A stretch of DNA of 64,000 nucleotides from Holacanthus passer (Eukaryota; Chordata; Actinopteri; Pomacanthidae): the NCBI GenBank assembly GCA_025331565.1, contig JAFREQ010000039.1:3534001-3598000 (forward strand), in the 5' to 3' direction. A program made the translations under genes and the position numbers. The notes under the pieces were generated by a model, which was given only the letters and a program-made list of their open reading frames with translations, had not been told where the DNA came from and did not search any database. Shown here one piece after another: positions 12,201-25,100 of this stretch. Numbering within the stretch: the first letter of the stretch is position 1; each line of letters begins with the position of its first letter.

Positions 12201-15200
12201 GGGCTCAGTTTTCGGATGTGAAGGGTTCTTTATGTTGTAATACACAGTGAATTGTGTACTGGAGGCCAGTTTCTCCACCATTTATATCTCCCACTAGACT
12301 CCTGTGTAGGGCTGAAGGGCTGCATGATATGCAAACAAAATCATATTGCAATTAATTTGACAGGCAATGCAAAATGACTCACAATTTAAGAGGGAATGCT
12401 AATTTTTGCATATAATTGTCACTGGACGAAAATCAATTTTTTCTGGGGTCTGTAGTAAACAAGCTTACGTCTTGCAGGCCGGGGCATCTCTGTAGCACCA
12501 CAATGCTTCATTTATAAGTAGTATGTTGTGACACCTTCATCAAAAAACTGCAGCTCCTGCACTTTGCATATCGCACTTGGCCAAACAGTGTGAAAGTTCT
12601 CACCTCCTTCAGGCCATTGAAGGGCCCCAGGGCTGACACTGTGTTGCCCTGCACCATCACGTAGCAGTTGGTCAGCAACTCTAATGCCTGGAGAAAAGGG
12701 ATAGAGAAACAACGTAAAGCATTTAACTCGTGACTTCAAAAGGAACGATCTGTTAACCGTGCTGATATGTTGTGTTAATGAAACAAACATTCAGCTATTG
12801 TGACTGGTTGGAAGCAACGCTGCCACCTAGTGACATTTATCCCAAAATGCACCACAGTGGCCACAGACCAAGTCCAGTGAACATACTCAGTAAGCACAAC
12901 ACTGAGGCTTTGAGCACACCGTAGTTCATTGTAAATCAAATCACACATTTCCTTCCTCATATTACACTTAGGTTTAAAGTTTTAAAGTTTACAGTGCAGA
13001 ATTAGAATATTATGTTTGGAAAGAATACAATTCTATATTTTGGCTTTATTCTCAAAACCTCATTTTTTCCCTCTTCACAATGGCTCTAATACTCCAATTT
13101 TGCTGAGAATACAATTTTCACAGGTGCCTGATATCAAGCCCCTGGTTAACAGTTAAAAGCTCCACTGAGTTTCACTTGCTCCACATCTGTTTTTGACTCC
13201 ATAGATGCTTATAAAGCGATATCCCAAAGGCGTGTGACAGGCATTATACTGCGTTTATGCTGCTCATTCGGAAGCCTTGTCAGCCTTGTTATGGAAGTAG
13301 GTTACCTGAGACGGCAATCAAACATTTTCTCAATAAAGCACGATCTCTGAAATAACTGTCGCTTCCCAGCAGGTGTAAGATGTGTTTGATGAAAGCTGGA
13401 TTTTGGTGTGGGGCTCACTTTTAGGGTGGAGCCCTTGGGGCCAATCAGTCGCTGTCTTCGCTTCACAAACCGCTCTCTGTTCCTCACCAGGGTCCCAATT
13501 TTGATGATGTCACACGCCATGTCATCTTGTAATATCCGCACAGCCTGGAAGCAACAAACAGCACAAACAGGGAACTAAAACAACCTAATAAACAGAAATC
13601 AGCATCACTATTGTGTTTGCTACTGCTGTGATCAGACATCAAAAGTTTTTCAAAACAATGGGAGCCACCATCAGGAAGCAAAATCAATCTACATTTACCA
13701 TGTGCTGCAAATGAGTGAACAAGACAGACAGTCTCCTGTATGTGAGCATATAGATCATTACCTGTTCAAATGGGACACTCCTGGCCAGCAATTTGATGAG
13801 ATCTCTGGCTCTCACAATGGCATAAGGGTCAAACGTTTTCTTATTGGTGCAAACTGTGATGCTTCCCTCTATCAGGTCCAAAGAGGCTTTGATGTGCTGA
13901 GAATAACAAAACTCCATGTTACACAAAATGGCAACACCATGAGTTGTATAATCCAAAACAGTACAGGTCTACATTTCAGCCTCACCAGGCCTGAAGGCAG
14001 CAGTAATCCAGTCAGGTTAATGCTCATTGTCATGTGGATACTGAGGTTTGACGTCAAATACAGGTTTAAAAATAAATATTACTTTTACCAATTTGTTTTA
14101 ATAATACTTCATTGACACTTTGATTACAATTAATATCTTCCTTCATCTGACATGCAACATTCTGCAGCAACAATATTATTATTTCTAAGAAGGTTAACCA
14201 ATATTCAAAGTGAAATTATCAAGTAAATTACTGAAACATTTATGCACAGATTTTAATGGCAAAGATTTGTTTGCTTTTCTGTTTTAAGTAATCAAAAATT
14301 TTATATATTTGAGTTTGAGTGTTAATTATGATGAAATGTCTTGCAATTGTTGTCAATGAATAAATACAAAATGGTAATGTAATAGACATATAGACAAATT
14401 AACTACTTAATTCAATGACCTGCATGAATCTGTCGAATTATGTTATATTGTGTACTCCTGACTGGTCCTGTGTTTTGGATGTAGAATTGGATTCAGAAAG
14501 TTTATAGTCTGCCTTCCTCATTTTCTGTTTCAGGAAAAAGCTTGTGCTGTATCAGTGAACTTACTGTATCTCCTAGGGCTTTCTCCACCAGTGGCCAGCA
14601 CTCTTTCAGGTAGGCTTCTCTGTATTTGGGGAAGAGGGTGGCGAAGCTGCTCTCCTCCAGCAGACCCCGGGGGTTGTCGTCTCTGGTGAACGTGGGCTCT
14701 TTCCATCCATCAGGAACAGTCAGGAGTTCAGATTCATCCACTGCACGACACATATCAGAACCACGGAAAGTTTGACATCTGTGTGCTTTTTTTTCATGCA
14801 ACTCAAACACTCACACACTTTCCACATGTCCAACACAAATTAACAGGTTTTGGAAATCCAGCACCCTGTTGTATTTGTATTGTGGTTGTTTTAGGAGTGA
14901 ACCTATGTTAGCTGTAGGACCCTGGTGTTTGCTTACAGGGCACAGTTATTTAAGAGGCTGCTTTTGGACAACACTGCACAGCCTTTTAACAAATATGTAC
15001 AGAGAAAGATTAAAAGATGAAAGGCTCCCAGGTAGAACGGTGTTTGGTACCTAACAGTAGGAATCTTCTGTTCAAGAGGGATTCTTAATACAGAAAAATC
15101 TAATTATATGTGATGTCTTCTTTACAGACTTTGCAATGAGAAGGGAGACGAGGACATGCGGGCAATATGCAACAACCTGTGTGTCTGCAATGTCTGAACA

Positions 15201-15577
15201 CAGCAAGACGACGAACATTATGTTTCTTCATGTACAAGCAAAGAACACAGGGATTATGTCCGTGCTACCTTTTAGAGGTCAATGTGTTTACAGCAGGGAT
15301 TTGGGCTATGCTGTACACTCCACCACACAATCAACAAGTGTTTACAACACAGCTCACTTGCTAGCTTAAAGCTAATTCATGCGTGCCTTACAGCTGACAT
15401 GTAAACACGCCAATTAGCCGACAAAGTTCAGCTCGTTTCATACTGAATGGATTCCTGGGTGTCGTTTAATAGTGCTCAACTCGGTAGGAAACATAACTCA
15501 CCTTGGTTTTTGGTCTTTTTAGATTTTTTCCCTGTTTGTGCTTCACTCACGCTGTCTTCCGTCATGGGGGACGCCAT
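9243..15577 (-). CDS. krr1: KRR1 small-subunit processome component (10 exons, 384 aa)
   Basis: Coding exons in transcript order: 15577-15502, 14740-14565, 13896-13762, 13544-13419, 12687-12604, 11526-11470, 10637-10467, 9975-9898, 9606-9510, 9397-9243. All junctions are GT-AG, all phases close, and the 1155 nt end in TAA. The 384 residues match the roughly 381 of human KRR1. Recognisable blocks are ESELLTVPDGWKEP, DNPRGLLEESSFATLFPKYR, TFDPY…RARDLIKLLARSV, the KRR stretch in RFVKRRQRLIGPKGST (GPKG at about 164-167, the KH-type loop), the KKEYTPFPP block, and a Lys-rich tail. KRR1 is a nucleolar KH-type protein needed for 18S rRNA processing and 40S assembly. The start ATG at 15575-15577 opens MASPMTEDS, similar to the mammalian N-terminus. 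The C-terminal tail is Pro/Asn/Lys-rich and diverged, as expected for this disordered region. The gene appears intact. Confidence 0.97.
10010..10300 (+). mobile_element. MITE-like element in krr1 intron (GGGCTGCAAC type)
   Basis: It starts AAGGGCTGCAACCAACATTTATTTTCATTATA-like and ends near ATTAATCAATTATCAAAAGTTAG. Between are TAGTCTATAAAATATG and CCCAGAGCCCAAAGTAACTTC. This is the order of a very common teleost MITE whose ends are an imperfect inverted repeat. The right end is degraded, so the boundary is approximate. Confidence 0.55.
12310..12440 (+). mobile_element. MITE-like fragment (GGGCTGCATGATATG type)
   Basis: AGGGCTGCATGATATGCAAA followed by CATATTGCAATTAATTTGACAGGCAATGC resembles the common teleost GGGCTGCACGAT element. 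It is a short fragment in krr1 intron 5. Confidence 0.4.
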
Positions 15578-15984
15578 TGTTGAGCAGGAGCGGAAGTGAC
15601 GCAGAGACTCTTCCTCTCGTGAGAGCAGTCTTCTTCTTTCATACATTTCTATTTGAGTTGCAGCACCGCCACCTACTGGACTGTATAACAGCTTCACAGT
15701 TAAAAGCTATTTACATTTTCCACTCTACAACTCAGAGCCAGTTGTCAGGGTGAAGTTGAAATCCTTCCCTCATTGAACTATCTTAATCCTTTCTGACCTC
15801 CCCTGTCTTTCAACTGCACAGTTTATAATCATTGCACTAAAATCCTCTCTAGTCCATGCAGATGTACCGACCAACTCCATTTCTTTCCTGCTCCAGTTTC
15901 TTTGGCACCATTTTATTTTTTCTTTCCATTCTCCTAACATGTTCTGCTTTTCTGCTCTGATCTTATTTTGTACTTTGAGATCAT
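15578..15984. other. krr1 5' flank
   Basis: The first bases upstream of the krr1 ATG (about 15578-15620) include GAGCAGGAGCGGAAGTGACG on the plus strand, a CpG- and GGAAGT-containing stretch that would suit a TATA-less housekeeping promoter with an ETS-type site. No TATA box is evident. The remaining sequence is T- and C-rich and unremarkable. Confidence 0.3.
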
Positions 15985-16350
15985 CGGGCAGAGGTCTTAT
16001 GTCTGTTCCAGAGGAAACAGAAAACTAAAGGGGACAAAGAGTTTGCGGTCTGAGCGCCGAGACTCTGGAGCGATTTGCTCGATCATTTTCTGTGTGGAGT
16101 CAGTGATCTCCTTTAAATCCCTTCTCAAAAAATACTTTCATCAGAGAGCCCTTCTTGATTTTACTGGAGTTGAACTTTCCTTTGAATCATCTTTTATTTC
16201 TTTTAAAAATGTTTTTTCTTTTCCTATTCTTACCCTTTCCTAGACTGCATTGGTGACTGACTGATGACTTGTCTGCTTTATTTTGCTGCCTTTGTGAAGC
16301 ACTTTGTAACATGGATTATGAAAAGTGCTCTAAAAATAAAGATTATATTA
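15985..16350 (+). mobile_element. 3' end of an L2/CR1-like LINE
   Basis: The frame reading SVISFKSLLKKYFHQRAL corresponds to the very C-terminus of fish L2/CR1-type ORF2 proteins (the …SFKSLLKTYLF block). A 3' UTR follows, with GTGAAGCACTTTGTAACATGG, then AAAAGTGCTCTAAAAATAAAG and a short ATTATA tail. The upstream reverse transcriptase is missing (5' truncation), which is normal for LINE copies. Confidence 0.6.
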
Positions 16351-16939
16351 TGAGGGTCAAAAAAATACAGATACAAAGAACATGGCCTCTGTGTCCTTCT
16401 CTGAAGCCAGTTACAGATCTTAGGATACGTAGTTCACAGGCTAACAAGCTTTTAAAGAACATTTGATCACAAACTGACTCCAATTATAATATGCATTTCA
16501 TTGTGTTACATGGGCCTATGATCCATTCACAGTTCGGCTATGCCATGCCTGTTAAATCATCATTATCTACTATTTATACATATTACATCATTATGTTTAT
16601 GTATGATAATTGCATTTAAAAAGTAATCCTAAGAATAAACATTATCTCAAACAAATGAATCAGTGTTTGTATTTGTAAAATCTGGTTCTGTAATTTTCAA
16701 ATGATTCTCATACCATTGGTTTGATCTTTTAGAACCTTAAATTTCAGCCTCGCCATTTCATGGGTCATCCTCATGCTGCATCTTCTTAAACAGATTTCAT
16801 ATGAAACACAGTATAAAATGAGTAAAGGAATTTCATAAGAATTAAGATAATTTATCACTTTTTAAATATTGTTCTGTGTCATTACAGTGAGCTGTCTCCA
16901 TCACTAATAAAACACACTGACACATGGTGTTGAAAACAC
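16351..16939. other. Spacer between a LINE fragment and the ZP gene's 3' end
   Basis: This stretch is AT-rich with no gene or recognisable repeat. It should contain the cleavage site and any 3' UTR of the ZP-domain gene. Confidence 0.3.
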
Positions 16940-16945
16940 TTTATT
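16940..16945 (-). terminator. AATAAA overlapping the ZP gene stop codon
   Basis: On the minus strand the last codon and stop read CAA TAA followed by AG, so the TAA stop at 16943-16941 sits inside AATAAA (16945-16940). No other AATAAA is evident over the next few hundred bases in that direction. Its use as a poly(A) signal is inferred. Confidence 0.4.
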
Positions 16946-19124
16946 GGAGCCGTAGTCGTTCATAGTAAGTCATGATTGCCTTGATTGCACTAACTGAGAG
17001 CACAGTTATTCCCAAGAAGCCTATTGATCCAGCCACAATGGAGATCATTGTCATGTGCTCTGCCCCTGCAAAGAGAAGGACACAAGTCCTTTCATTAACT
17101 CTACATTTAGTGTGCACATACATATACAGTAATGAAAACCCACAAAAGTTCAAACAAAACTATCAGTATACAGAAGGTCAGTCATTTCAATCTAATGGAA
17201 AAACCCAAAATATACAAAAGTCAGTGCAACATTGCATCAAGTAATGCCTGATGAAATTGAAATGACTAAAAATACCATAAATTGAAGCACAGCCTACAGA
17301 GTGTCACACACATCAAAACAGTCAGTTGCAGTAAGGGCTTGTGATGCTGCTCCTCTTTTTAGCCCATTTTTAACCTGACCCCTCAAAACATCGCGTGCAC
17401 AAATCACGTAACAGTATCCTTAAGTATGGACTGAGGTGTTGCTCAGTTTCCTTGACATAAACTCACAGTATAACGGTGGGACTCCTGCCTTCGCCCTCCT
17501 GTTGACCACCAGAGGTCCAGCAGACACAACAGCAGCTCGTTTCCCTTTCCTGCCCGTCTGGTTCACTGACCTCCTGGAGCGCTGCCGGGTGGTGCAATTC
17601 TATATAAAAGATTAGAGTCAGTCAATTTTCACTCCTCTACATTTATTCACAACTATATTTAAAGATTAAGAATTCACATAAAAATCATAATCGCACTATT
17701 ATATTTACCCAACAGTAGCCTGGAATAGTTAAACTGATCCACCTCGACAGTAGAATGTTAGTACATTCATGCATCAGTAATAATAACCCAATAATATAAT
17801 ATATAATAGTATAACACTCACACGGGCCATTTTTCTGAGTAATGAGTACTAACATGTTTGAATCTTTAAGTTCATTTTGCTAATTATACTTATGCACTTT
17901 TACTTAAAGGAGGAGGTGTAGCGTGAGCAGCGTGTTCGCAGAGCGGCCGCATGCGAGCTTCAGTCCTCCATCTGTGTCCACACAGGATGCATTCAGGCAC
18001 AGAAGTGAGTGTAGGTCACCTGCTTTTTGGCAGCCCTTCAGTTTACCTTTGCGCAGTCTTCGTCATGTCCGCATATGTTGGCCAGGCAGTGAATGTAGAG
18101 GGGCAACCCTTTGGGCATGGTGAACATCTGAACGGAAAATCTGCTTTTCTGTGCCAGGCCGTTAACAGAGAGCCAGTGGAATGTGTTGTCGACAGGACAG
18201 CTGGGGACAAGAGAGGATGACATTTATTCTCACTATCACCCAAGGCAACTGAGGAAAAATCTAATACACACTGTAAAGCCACTTAAAATTTTATTTGAGC
18301 TTTGGGTTACCACCTTATAGTTATATGCTCCACTACACTCTATATCCTCCACTTAACCTTTATCTTAGTTGTTAAGACAGAGAAGTTTAGGAAGATAAGA
18401 TATTCCTCTATTAGTCCCACAACTGGCAAATTTACAAGGAATGAAGCCTCAAAACTACATAAAAGTTCGTTTATGACATTACAGAATAGTAGCAAAGATT
18501 TTAAAGATGGAGCATCCTCCCCTTATGAATATATAGAACTAATGTAATATAGCACTAATGTTATCAAGCAACTGCATCAAGAAATTAAATTGATACGTCT
18601 GTCACATTTTCACCCACCCATCCTGAAGAAGAACACCCTGGACGCTGTCCTGTGGGTCGGTGCTCTCAGTGGCCCAGCACGACTCCACCTGCAGGAGCAC
18701 GTCCGAAGCAAAAGTGTTGTTGGTCTGCAAGGTCACCTGGAAGAACAGGGTGTCGTCAAGCCCCAGGGTTATGGCGTCCCTGTAGCTGGAGGTGTACGAC
18801 TCATCAGTGTAGAGGGTCATGGTCAGGCCCAGCAGCAGAGATGAGCTCAACTCCGCCAGGGAGAGGGTGGAGAGCCTGCGACGAAAGAAACAATGCATTT
18901 AGATGTTTCTGTCCTTCAGTGTGCCATCTGCAAATCAAGCAGAAGTGACAATGAAGATGTTTGCCTCACCACTCCATATCCACACCGACGTGAGCGTTGC
19001 GAACATAGTGTCGTGGGTAGACACACCTCCAGATGACTTTTAGATCCCGCCGGCTGATGGTATGCTCTTTGCTCAAGGTCACAGTCAGAGTGTTTTGGAA
19101 CTCGATGTGGGTTTCGTTTACCTG

Positions 19125-19158
<34 letters not shown>

Positions 19159-22100
19159 AAATTAATACAGTGCACATTAATAAGGCAGAAGAGATCTGCT
19201 TCCACTAGGAGGTAGCAAAACACACTCTCTTGCATAAGTTTCTAAATATCACTTTCTATCAATCACCAAAATAAACATTTTGTAAGTAGAGCAGACAATG
19301 TATCTGTACATATGTTACTATCTACTACTACTACTCCATCACTAAGTCAGAAATGTTTTTATTACCTCTATCAGTCACTCACCCGCCGCTCGGTTCCACA
19401 TTCAGAGGCTTTTCGTGAGGTGTGGAAGTAGTAGAACACCTCCCTCTCATCCACAGTGCACCGCCCATCGTTCAGCCTCACGTCAAACTCTCCACCCATG
19501 TACGAAGACAGGTATGGTTTTGCTATTCCACCAGTCACCAGTTTATCCAGACACTGGCTGAAAAGGCCATTTTCTGTTTCAAGACAAGTGACAGAGTCAA
19601 ACAGTGAGAAGTGAGAACAGAGAGTGTCTGAACGTCACTGAAAGTCCCCAACGTCCCTTTACTAAATACAAGGTCAAATACACTTTTACAAAAGTTAGCA
19701 TCCTAAGAGCCAATTCAACTTCTGTCATGTTTCTTGGTGGCTGGGCAAATGGTGATAGGAGTCACCCTGATTTTTGCGCATCATCCACAACATCATACAG
19801 TAAGCAGCAGGCTATAAACCCAAACACAAAGGTCACTCTGGGTGCAAGTTTTCTGCAGTGTTCATGGTAAAGAAGCTTCAGTATTATAATTCTGAGGTCC
19901 AAACGCACTGCATATAACAGACATACTCTGAGTTTGACAGCACTGATGTTGGGATATGCCACTTCACATGAGACTGTTAAAACAGACCTCTCACCTGTGA
20001 AATGTGTTTCACTGGATAAGATACATAACTTAAAAATGTTCACCATTGCAGACTGGATGTGACGCCACAGGAGGCTCGATGACGGAGCTCACGTCGTAGA
20101 AGCCATGTTTGCACACACAGGTGTAGGAGCCCAGAGTGTTGACGCACAGGGAATTACGGGGACACAAAGTTTGCCTGGAGGAAGCGCACAGATCGGGACC
20201 TGACAAAGAAAGCAAAGCAAAGAAATAACTCCCAGAAAATGAACTTGAGACTTTAACAAATTGAGCAGGTTCCTCAGCATCACCTACCGTCCCAGTAAAT
20301 GACCCCATCTGTAACTGTGACGTTGCTGGTGTTCAAGGAGTGAACGTAATCCAGCTGATCCTGAACAGGCAGGGGCACGTCTTCTTCAGTTTGGGATGCA
20401 TCAAAAGCCATGAACAGGATTTCTGTCTTGTCTGGCTCGTCCGCAGGTTCAAAGGTGGACAGCTCAACTCGGGCTGGCCGATCAAAGTCTTTAAACAGCG
20501 TCTGCAGCTGGAGGACACACGTGCAAAAGAGACAATGCTTCAAGGACGAGAAGGATACACTTACTGGAAGAAAATATGATTGGCTGGAATTTATTAGTCA
20601 AACACACTGACTTTTTTTTTATCTGACTGAAGAAGAAAAATGTGCTTAGTTCCAAAAATGAATATGTTTTTTAAGACAAAGAAGTATGTCCGTGTTTTGT
20701 GAATTTGAATCTCTCCTGTCAGCATGCTAACAATGCTAACATGCTGATGTTAAGGAGGTATAATGTTTGCCATGTACACATTCGGAAGCTGATTGGAATA
20801 TCATTAGTTTTGCAGGGGTTGGATCATGAACCAAAATACTGAAAGGAAAAATTGGCCTGATGATAGATGAAAAGTAAGTCATTACAATTCATCCTCTGTG
20901 GACCATGAACATCTGTACAGAATTTCATGACCATCTGTCCAATAACTGTTGAGACAATTCAGCCGGGACCAAAGTGGCTGAGTGGCTAAAAACTATGAGA
21001 TTTCATTTAGATCCGTCATTATTTTGTTATTCGCTAAAAGAGGAGAGTTTTGTGAGCTGTTAAGCATTTAAAAATATTTTTGTGAATTGTATGGATTTCA
21101 TTGCCTCATGAAAATGGCAGACATTTTAATGGTGATGCTTCTTGACGTGTTTGTGTGCTTGGTGTCGCTAAGTCACTAAAACCACTGTATTAAAATTTGG
21201 ATGAAAACTGGATCTGCAGACCATGATAACCCACCTTATCTTTGAAAATCTTCTCCATCGTGGCTCTTGGTTCCGACATGTCGGCCTGTAGATCCTTAGG
21301 CAGAGACCAGGGCACGACCATTGTGAGACCCATGCTGTAAATATCTAACTCCAGCTCTACAGAAGCCACAAAATGGAAACACAGTGGGCTGGGTTGATCA
21401 TAAGAGAAATGAACAAACAAAAGTATATCATAATCAGATATAGGCCTACACTGGAGAATATGTTTCCTGTTATTCCAGCTTTCTTGATCAGTTATTTCAC
21501 TCATTTGATATGTCAAACCAACAACACTACACAACTACAAGAGTCAGACTGACCTCGGTCATGACCAGGTCCAGCAGCCCTCACAAGGAGCTCCAGGGAT
21601 GAATTAGTTCCCTCAAAATACACATGGGAATGTTCCGACTTCCACTGTCCGTCACACTCCTCCCACACATCGAGGGCGTAGGACTTCCCCTCCTCCAGCC
21701 CCGGGAGGTGCAGCTCTGTGTCAGTCACACGGCTGCTCTGCAGGGTGGTGCCGTTCTCCAGAGACAGTTCGTACAAAAAGGCCACCGCCGAGCGCTGCGT
21801 GGTGCTGGGCGTCCACAGGGCGGTGGAGTCATTAGTGCGATACCTGAGCTCAGACACACCCTGAGGTCCTGGACACACACAAGCGTGCATGAGGATAGAT
21901 CAGACCGTGTACAAACTGAGATAGATACTGTGTATGTATTTTACACAAGGACAAGAACACATGCTGAGAAAAGGATTCAAGTACACAAACAATTATTTAA
22001 ACTTCATAATTTCATAAAACAGTTAGTGAAAATTATGACCAGTCATTTTCCTAATAAAGGGTGAGTCACTGTTCATGGGAGGACTAACTCAATTCCCTCA

Positions 22101-25100
22101 CTGTAATATCCAAGAGGCCAATTAAGGTCACATGGTCTGACTTCTGAGTCAAACTAATCATGTGAGTACCGTCTCTAGACATTCAAAGGCAGCGTTACAC
22201 TATGCATGTGTGAATACACTTGATAGTCTGGATTTATACACATCAGTGGATTTGCTGCCATGTTTACTTTCTGACGCTCTGGATTAGGGACAGTCTGGCC
22301 CCTATACTGCTCTAAACTCTATGTTTTTCTGTATTCAGGGCAGTCCCAAACCAGACTCTTGTCTAACAGAGCCCTTATACAGTACCAGTCAAAAGTTTGA
22401 ACACACCTTCTCATTCAATCATTCAATGGTCCAAGTTCTTGAAATTTCCTGGATTCACTGACCTTCATGTCTTAAAGTAATGATGGACTGTCATTTCTCT
22501 TTACTTAGTTGAGTGGTTCTTGCCATAATATCGATTAGAACAGTAGTGGAATAGGGCTATACCAACCCTACCTCTGCACAACACAACTGATGGTCTCAAA
22601 ACACATCAAGAAGGCAAGAAAATCCACAAATTAACAACCTGTTAATTGAAAACCATTCCAGGTGACGACCTCATGAAGCTGATTGAGAGGATGCCGACAG
22701 CGTGCAAGGCTGCCATTAAAGCAAAAGGTGGCTACTAAAATATAAAAAACATATTGTGGTTTGTATGTGTTCCTTCATAGTTTTGAGATGGTGCATATTA
22801 ACAGTAGTGTGTGTGTGTGTGGCCGTCATATCACACTCTACATCACCTGTGTGTGCCGTGACCGTCTTGACACTCATGACCACGCCATCTCCACACAGCG
22901 CCTCCACCTTGGCCCGGTACTGTTGGCAGGGCTGCAGCCCCTGCACAGTGTAGTTGGTGACGAGAGTGGTACCCTGCAGCGCCCCCTCGTGGTAGACTCT
23001 GAACGTAGAGATGGATGAGGTGTTTCTCACTTCCCAGTTCAGGGTGTAATTGTCGGGGCCAAATGATATCTGACACAAGGCCTCGATGCTGGAGTGGGCT
23101 AAGGAGCAAAGAGGGGATTATGTTAAGCATTATAGTCTTTTTTTTAAATGGACTCTTCGCAAGAACAAACAACAGCACTACATCAGCTGGTTGAAGGCAA
23201 TGTTATCTTTAGGGTTTTTACAGGATCTGCTTGTTAGATTCTCTCAAATATAATATTTCATCTGCTTCTCTTGTGTCCAGTAGACTCTATTCTCTGCTTT
23301 AAGTTACTACAGCTGCAGTATCTACGGCTCTTTCACATGAGAGTCATTTTCTGGAATTAAATAGCATTAAGTGTTGCAAATATGTGTGTCTTGTGGTCAG
23401 TTAACTGGCAGCTCTCTAAAGTGAGACTATGACACTTGAGCTGAGCAACCACTGTGGCCACAAGGTAATTGTACACGGTAAAACATTGTGTAACTGTAGT
23501 ACAAGGACAGAACAGTCACCAAACATCATTGCTTATCATTTCTAATTTTCATTTGTAGGAGAAAGAATGTGTTCTTCTTTCTCCTTTAACTTTGACAGTA
23601 GGTCAGCTGAAGTATTGCCTATCAATGAAAAGAAAAACAAAATATATTAAGACAATAAAATCATTTTGGATTCCACAGATAATACAGCAACTGTGCGTCT
23701 GTGCTCAGAAAACAAGGCACTGTAAACGACTCAACTCAATACACTGGTCTATCATGGGTTCAAATGGACAGAAGCGTTCATCAGCTCGTGCAGGACCCAC
23801 CAGAGTTTCCGTCGTTCAGGACCATCTTGCTGTAGCGGGACTCCATCCCCGCCTGACAAACCGTCTGCAGGCCAAACTTAACCCTGCTGCAGGGCTGCAG
23901 GTCAGACAACATGAACGCAAACTCGTCCTCCCTGTGCCACAAGAGCACCTCCTCTGTGATGTGGTCTGTTCCATTGAGGTGGAAGGCGGTGAGGAGGAAG
24001 AGGGAGAACCTGCAGTTGTCAGGACAGTCCCAGGCCAAAGATACGCTGCTGCTGTTCCATGATGTCACCTTAAAGTCTTTGGGAACGTCTGGGTCTGGTG
24101 GAAAAAGGAAAACAGCAAAGCGTTTTTCAATCTCCATTAACAGCTTTTTTTGGCCACTTGAGGGCAGGAGAAACAAGTTGTAAGAACAACACAAAACAAA
24201 ATAATAATTGCACTCACTTTACATTAATACATGCAGTTTTAGTTCATTACTTAACTAATTACTTTATACTATAATTTACTTTTACTATGATATGAAAATC
24301 AACTTGTGGACATAATACTTAAGATAAGAGCTGAAACAATTAGTTAACTAATCAGTCAATCAATAGAAAAAATCAGTCAGCAACAATTTTGATGGCAATG
24401 GCAAATATTTACTTGTCTCAGTCCCTAAATATGATTTCCTGTTTGTCTTTGTCTTGTAATAAACTGAATATATTTCTACATAAGACACATTGCTGTCTTT
24501 TTAAAAGTTAATTTGCACCATTAACATATTTCCATTCACCCCACATTGTACTGAGGTGGTAAAGGAAGTGTTTTAGATGGATATCTCAAAACTTGGACAA
24601 ATAAAAGTAAAAGTATCTTCATGACCAGATATCCCAAGAGGTGAGTGAGAAATATGTTCAGCCACCCATTATTTCTGAATGTCTGCTAATCCATCCAACC
24701 ACCAGTCCGTACCGGTAATAGTAGAGAGGCAGGTGAAGGACTGAGTGCCTGCAATCTCCACGCAGGCCACATAGGGGCTGCAGGAGTCCAGAGCTGTGAA
24801 GCTGTAGTGGTTGGCGGTGGTGGTGTCCATGCTGAGGGTGTTATAGGAGCCCCCGTCAGTGTGGAACAGGGTCGTGGTGTGGCTGTTGCCGACAGCCGGG
24901 CGGTTCTCCACCCAGGACACCAGCAACGTGGAAGAAGTCCTGGACTTGAGCTTGACGGGGAGACGCACAGTGTGGCCTGGGATGAGACCGAGTGGAGTTT
25001 CAGTCATACGAACATGAAAACAGAAATTGTGATTTAAAGCATTATTACAGCATAAATGATAAATACGAGAAGTTGCATACATGTGTTCAATGAAATTCAG

